This document shows positions 6,914 to 7,542 of a stretch of DNA of 7,542 nt, piece after piece. Every line of letters begins with the position of its first letter. The first letter of the stretch is position 1. This DNA comes from Sphingomonadales bacterium. GTDB lineage: Bacteria > Pseudomonadota > Alphaproteobacteria > Sphingomonadales > Sphingomonadaceae. Under the pieces are notes generated by a model. The model worked only from the letters and a program-made list of their open reading frames with translations, made no database searches and was not told the origin of the DNA. Where the stretch lies: contig JAFLDC010000122.1 of assembly GCA_017302775.1 (NCBI GenBank), positions 1-7,542 on the forward strand. Reading direction: 5' to 3'. Position numbers and translations under genes: made by a program.

Positions 6914-7123
6914 CTACCCCGCTAACACGGGCGTCAGGGACAGATCGCAGGCGGGGCATTGGCATCCGGCGCTTCCGTCGATGACTTCGGCATCGTGGAT
7001 ATAACGCGGTTCGCCAGTGTGCGAATCGTGTGCCCATTTCAGGGGCACGGAGTCGTTGTTGGGCGTAGGGCGCACGGGTGCAGCATGAGTGTCCACCTGC
7101 CAGATGCTCGAATCGTGCGCCAT
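6914..7123 (-). CDS. N-terminal fragment of the CoiA-like gene (69 aa)
   Basis: The piece before the TAG. It starts at the ATG at 7123, which has GGAGG five nt upstream, and begins MAHDSSIWQV. It includes KWAHDSHTGEPRYIHDAEV (29-47) and ends just after the CQCPAC cysteines (54-59). On its own it lacks the rest of the metal site and is unlikely to function. In-frame ATGs at 7135 and 7162 are less likely starts because the ribosome site lies between or after them. Confidence 0.6.
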   Translation of the reverse strand: MAHDSSIWQVDTHAAPVRPTPNNDSVPLKWAHDSHTGEPRYIHDAEVIDGSAGCQCPACDLSLTPVLAG

Positions 7124-7128
7124 TGTGA

Positions 7129-7133
7129 CCTCC
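7129..7133 (-). promoter_or_regulatory. Ribosome binding site for the CoiA-like gene
   Basis: GGAGG on the minus strand, five bases before the ATG at 7123. It is the best Shine-Dalgarno in this part of the window and fixes the authentic start of the full-length gene upstream of the TAG. Confidence 0.75.
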
Positions 7134-7224
7134 ATGTTGCGGGAAATTGATCCGCGCCTCATTGGTCGGTTCTGGCCGTGTCGTTTGTGGCGAACGAGGT
7201 GCAGGAAATGTGCTTGCCAAGGAT

Positions 7225-7253
7225 GTTACAGATCCCGAAAGCTCTGCATTCAA
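7225..7253 (-). promoter_or_regulatory. Possible sigma-70-like promoter for the CoiA-like gene
   Basis: On the minus strand TTGAAT (7248-7253, four of six to the -35 consensus) and TGTAAC (7225-7230, four of six to the -10 consensus) are spaced by exactly 17 bases, about 100 bp upstream of the start at 7123. The matches are modest and could be chance. Confidence 0.25.
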
Positions 7254-7311
7254 TCCTGGACGTCCCCGGCCCCTTGGGAGATGGCCGGTCGCGCTGTCGT
7301 GCTGCGCATCG

Positions 7312-7346
7312 AACCCCCTGCGGGGTTTCGCCCCTGACGGGCTTTT
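7312..7346 (+). terminator. Double hairpin followed by TTTT, possible rightward terminator
   Basis: On the plus strand AACCCC/GGGGTT (7312-7317 and 7322-7327) forms a perfect 6-bp stem with a 4-nt loop. A second stem GCCC/GGGC (7330-7333 and 7339-7342) follows, then TTTT at 7343-7346. The second stem plus the T-run resembles a weak intrinsic terminator for plus-strand transcription. No plus-strand gene is visible in this window to use it, so on the minus strand it may act instead as leader RNA structure. Confidence 0.35.
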
Positions 7347-7379
7347 ATCGTTCCCTCGCTCCGCTCGGCTGACGCCTGC

Positions 7380-7402
7380 GGCCCGGCTTCCAGCTTCGGG
7401 CC
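7380..7402. repeat. Inverted repeat (6-bp arms)
   Basis: GGCCCG (7380-7385) and CGGGCC (7397-7402) flank an 11-nt loop in very G+C-rich DNA. Function unknown; in this base composition short palindromes arise readily by chance. Confidence 0.3.
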
Positions 7403-7542
7403 TGCGCGCTTCGCTTGCCGTGCGGTTCGGCACACAGAGGCGGCCGTTGCCTTGTCCAGCCGTCTTCCCTGACTTCATCACCTTGTCCGCGACTGTAGCC
7501 CGCGGCCGTGTGCCGTCAAGGCGCGCAGGGCCGTGTCCTCGG

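Larger units (their letters stand above)
5132..7123 (-). pseudogene. CoiA-like nuclease-family gene interrupted by an in-frame TAG
   Basis: If the internal stop is ignored, one continuous frame encodes 663 residues. The N-terminal module has C54, C56 and C59 (CQCPAC), HFRH at 79-82 and C91, a zinc-ribbon-like pattern as in the CoiA competence family. The core looks like a PD-(D/E)xK nuclease: HSEVK with E273, VPDV with D338, LLVEVTV with E382, K393, and then LPTLEIDI. The C-terminal 200 residues are helical with no domain I recognise. A TAG at 6914-6916 falls at codon 70, between the CxC/CxxC cysteines and HFRH, and so cuts the metal-binding module in two. Frame and protein character are continuous across it, and a single C-to-T change from CAG (Gln) would explain it. 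CoiA proteins take part in DNA handling during competence, and long relatives occur in mobile elements; the exact role here is unknown. It is either a recent pseudogene, a sequencing error, or a gene relying on readthrough or restart. Confidence 0.8.
7124..7542. other. G+C-rich region without a convincing gene
   Basis: These 419 bases upstream of the CoiA-like gene hold the hairpins and possible promoter listed separately. Two minus-strand frames enter from the right edge. One ends at a TGA at 7478-7480 and could be the last 20 codons of an upstream gene (ending GRGLQSRTR). The other stays open down to 6903 but is Arg/Pro/Gly-rich, has no domain and overlaps the CoiA-like gene. Neither can be called with confidence from what is visible. 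Confidence 0.55.

Noticed and set aside
6903..7481. A 192-aa minus-strand frame overlapping the CoiA-like gene start
   Set aside because: It is Arg/Pro/Gly-rich and low-complexity, shows no domain, and overlaps a gene with a clear ribosome site and recognisable protein; most likely a by-product of high G+C.
1..7542. CRISPR arrays, tRNA or rRNA genes, and insertion sequences
   Set aside because: I saw no regularly spaced direct repeats, no tRNA-like cloverleaf or rRNA sequence, and no transposase or terminal inverted repeats.

Overview
The window looks like proteobacterial DNA of fairly high G+C. Every gene I can support lies on the minus strand. A CoiA-like gene with G+C-rich upstream DNA (right, about 5.1-7.5 kb) next to a compact restriction/defence operon (left, 1-4.84 kb) is typical of the variable region of a genomic island or integrative conjugative element. 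That placement is an inference: no integrase, relaxase or att site is visible here.

Right part (5132-7542). From 7124 to the right edge I see no convincing gene, only hairpins and a possible promoter. From 7123 down to 5132 runs a long CoiA-like gene: an N-terminal Cys/His zinc-ribbon-like module, then a PD-(D/E)xK nuclease-type core. It is interrupted by one in-frame TAG at 6914-6916. The reading frame is identical on both sides, so this is a nonsense change (or a read error or suppressed codon), not a frameshift.

Boundary (4841-5131). The 291 bases between the CoiA-like gene and the operon hold two tandem hairpins and then an A+T-rich stretch with a candidate -10 box and a short perfect inverted repeat. 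This is where I place the operon promoter.

Left part (1-4840), in transcription order: a 96-aa HTH regulator; a 456-aa C5-cytosine DNA methyltransferase with a C-terminal extension; a 593-aa protein joining a PUA/EVE-like N-terminal domain to a DUF262 (ParB/sulfiredoxin-fold) domain; a 378-aa DUF3696-type AAA/ABC ATPase; and the first 71 codons of a fifth gene that I cannot identify. Spacing is tight: 38 bp, 12 bp, an 8-bp overlap, then 3 bp. This indicates co-transcription and probably translational coupling.

My reading is that this is a multi-gene DNA-modification-linked anti-phage system. A controller sets expression, a methyltransferase marks host DNA, a modification-reader/DUF262 protein senses or restricts DNA, and an ATPase acts with a short partner that may be an effector. 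I cannot match this exact gene set to a named defence system from memory, and no obvious nuclease is visible in the part shown. It is the best candidate here for something undescribed.
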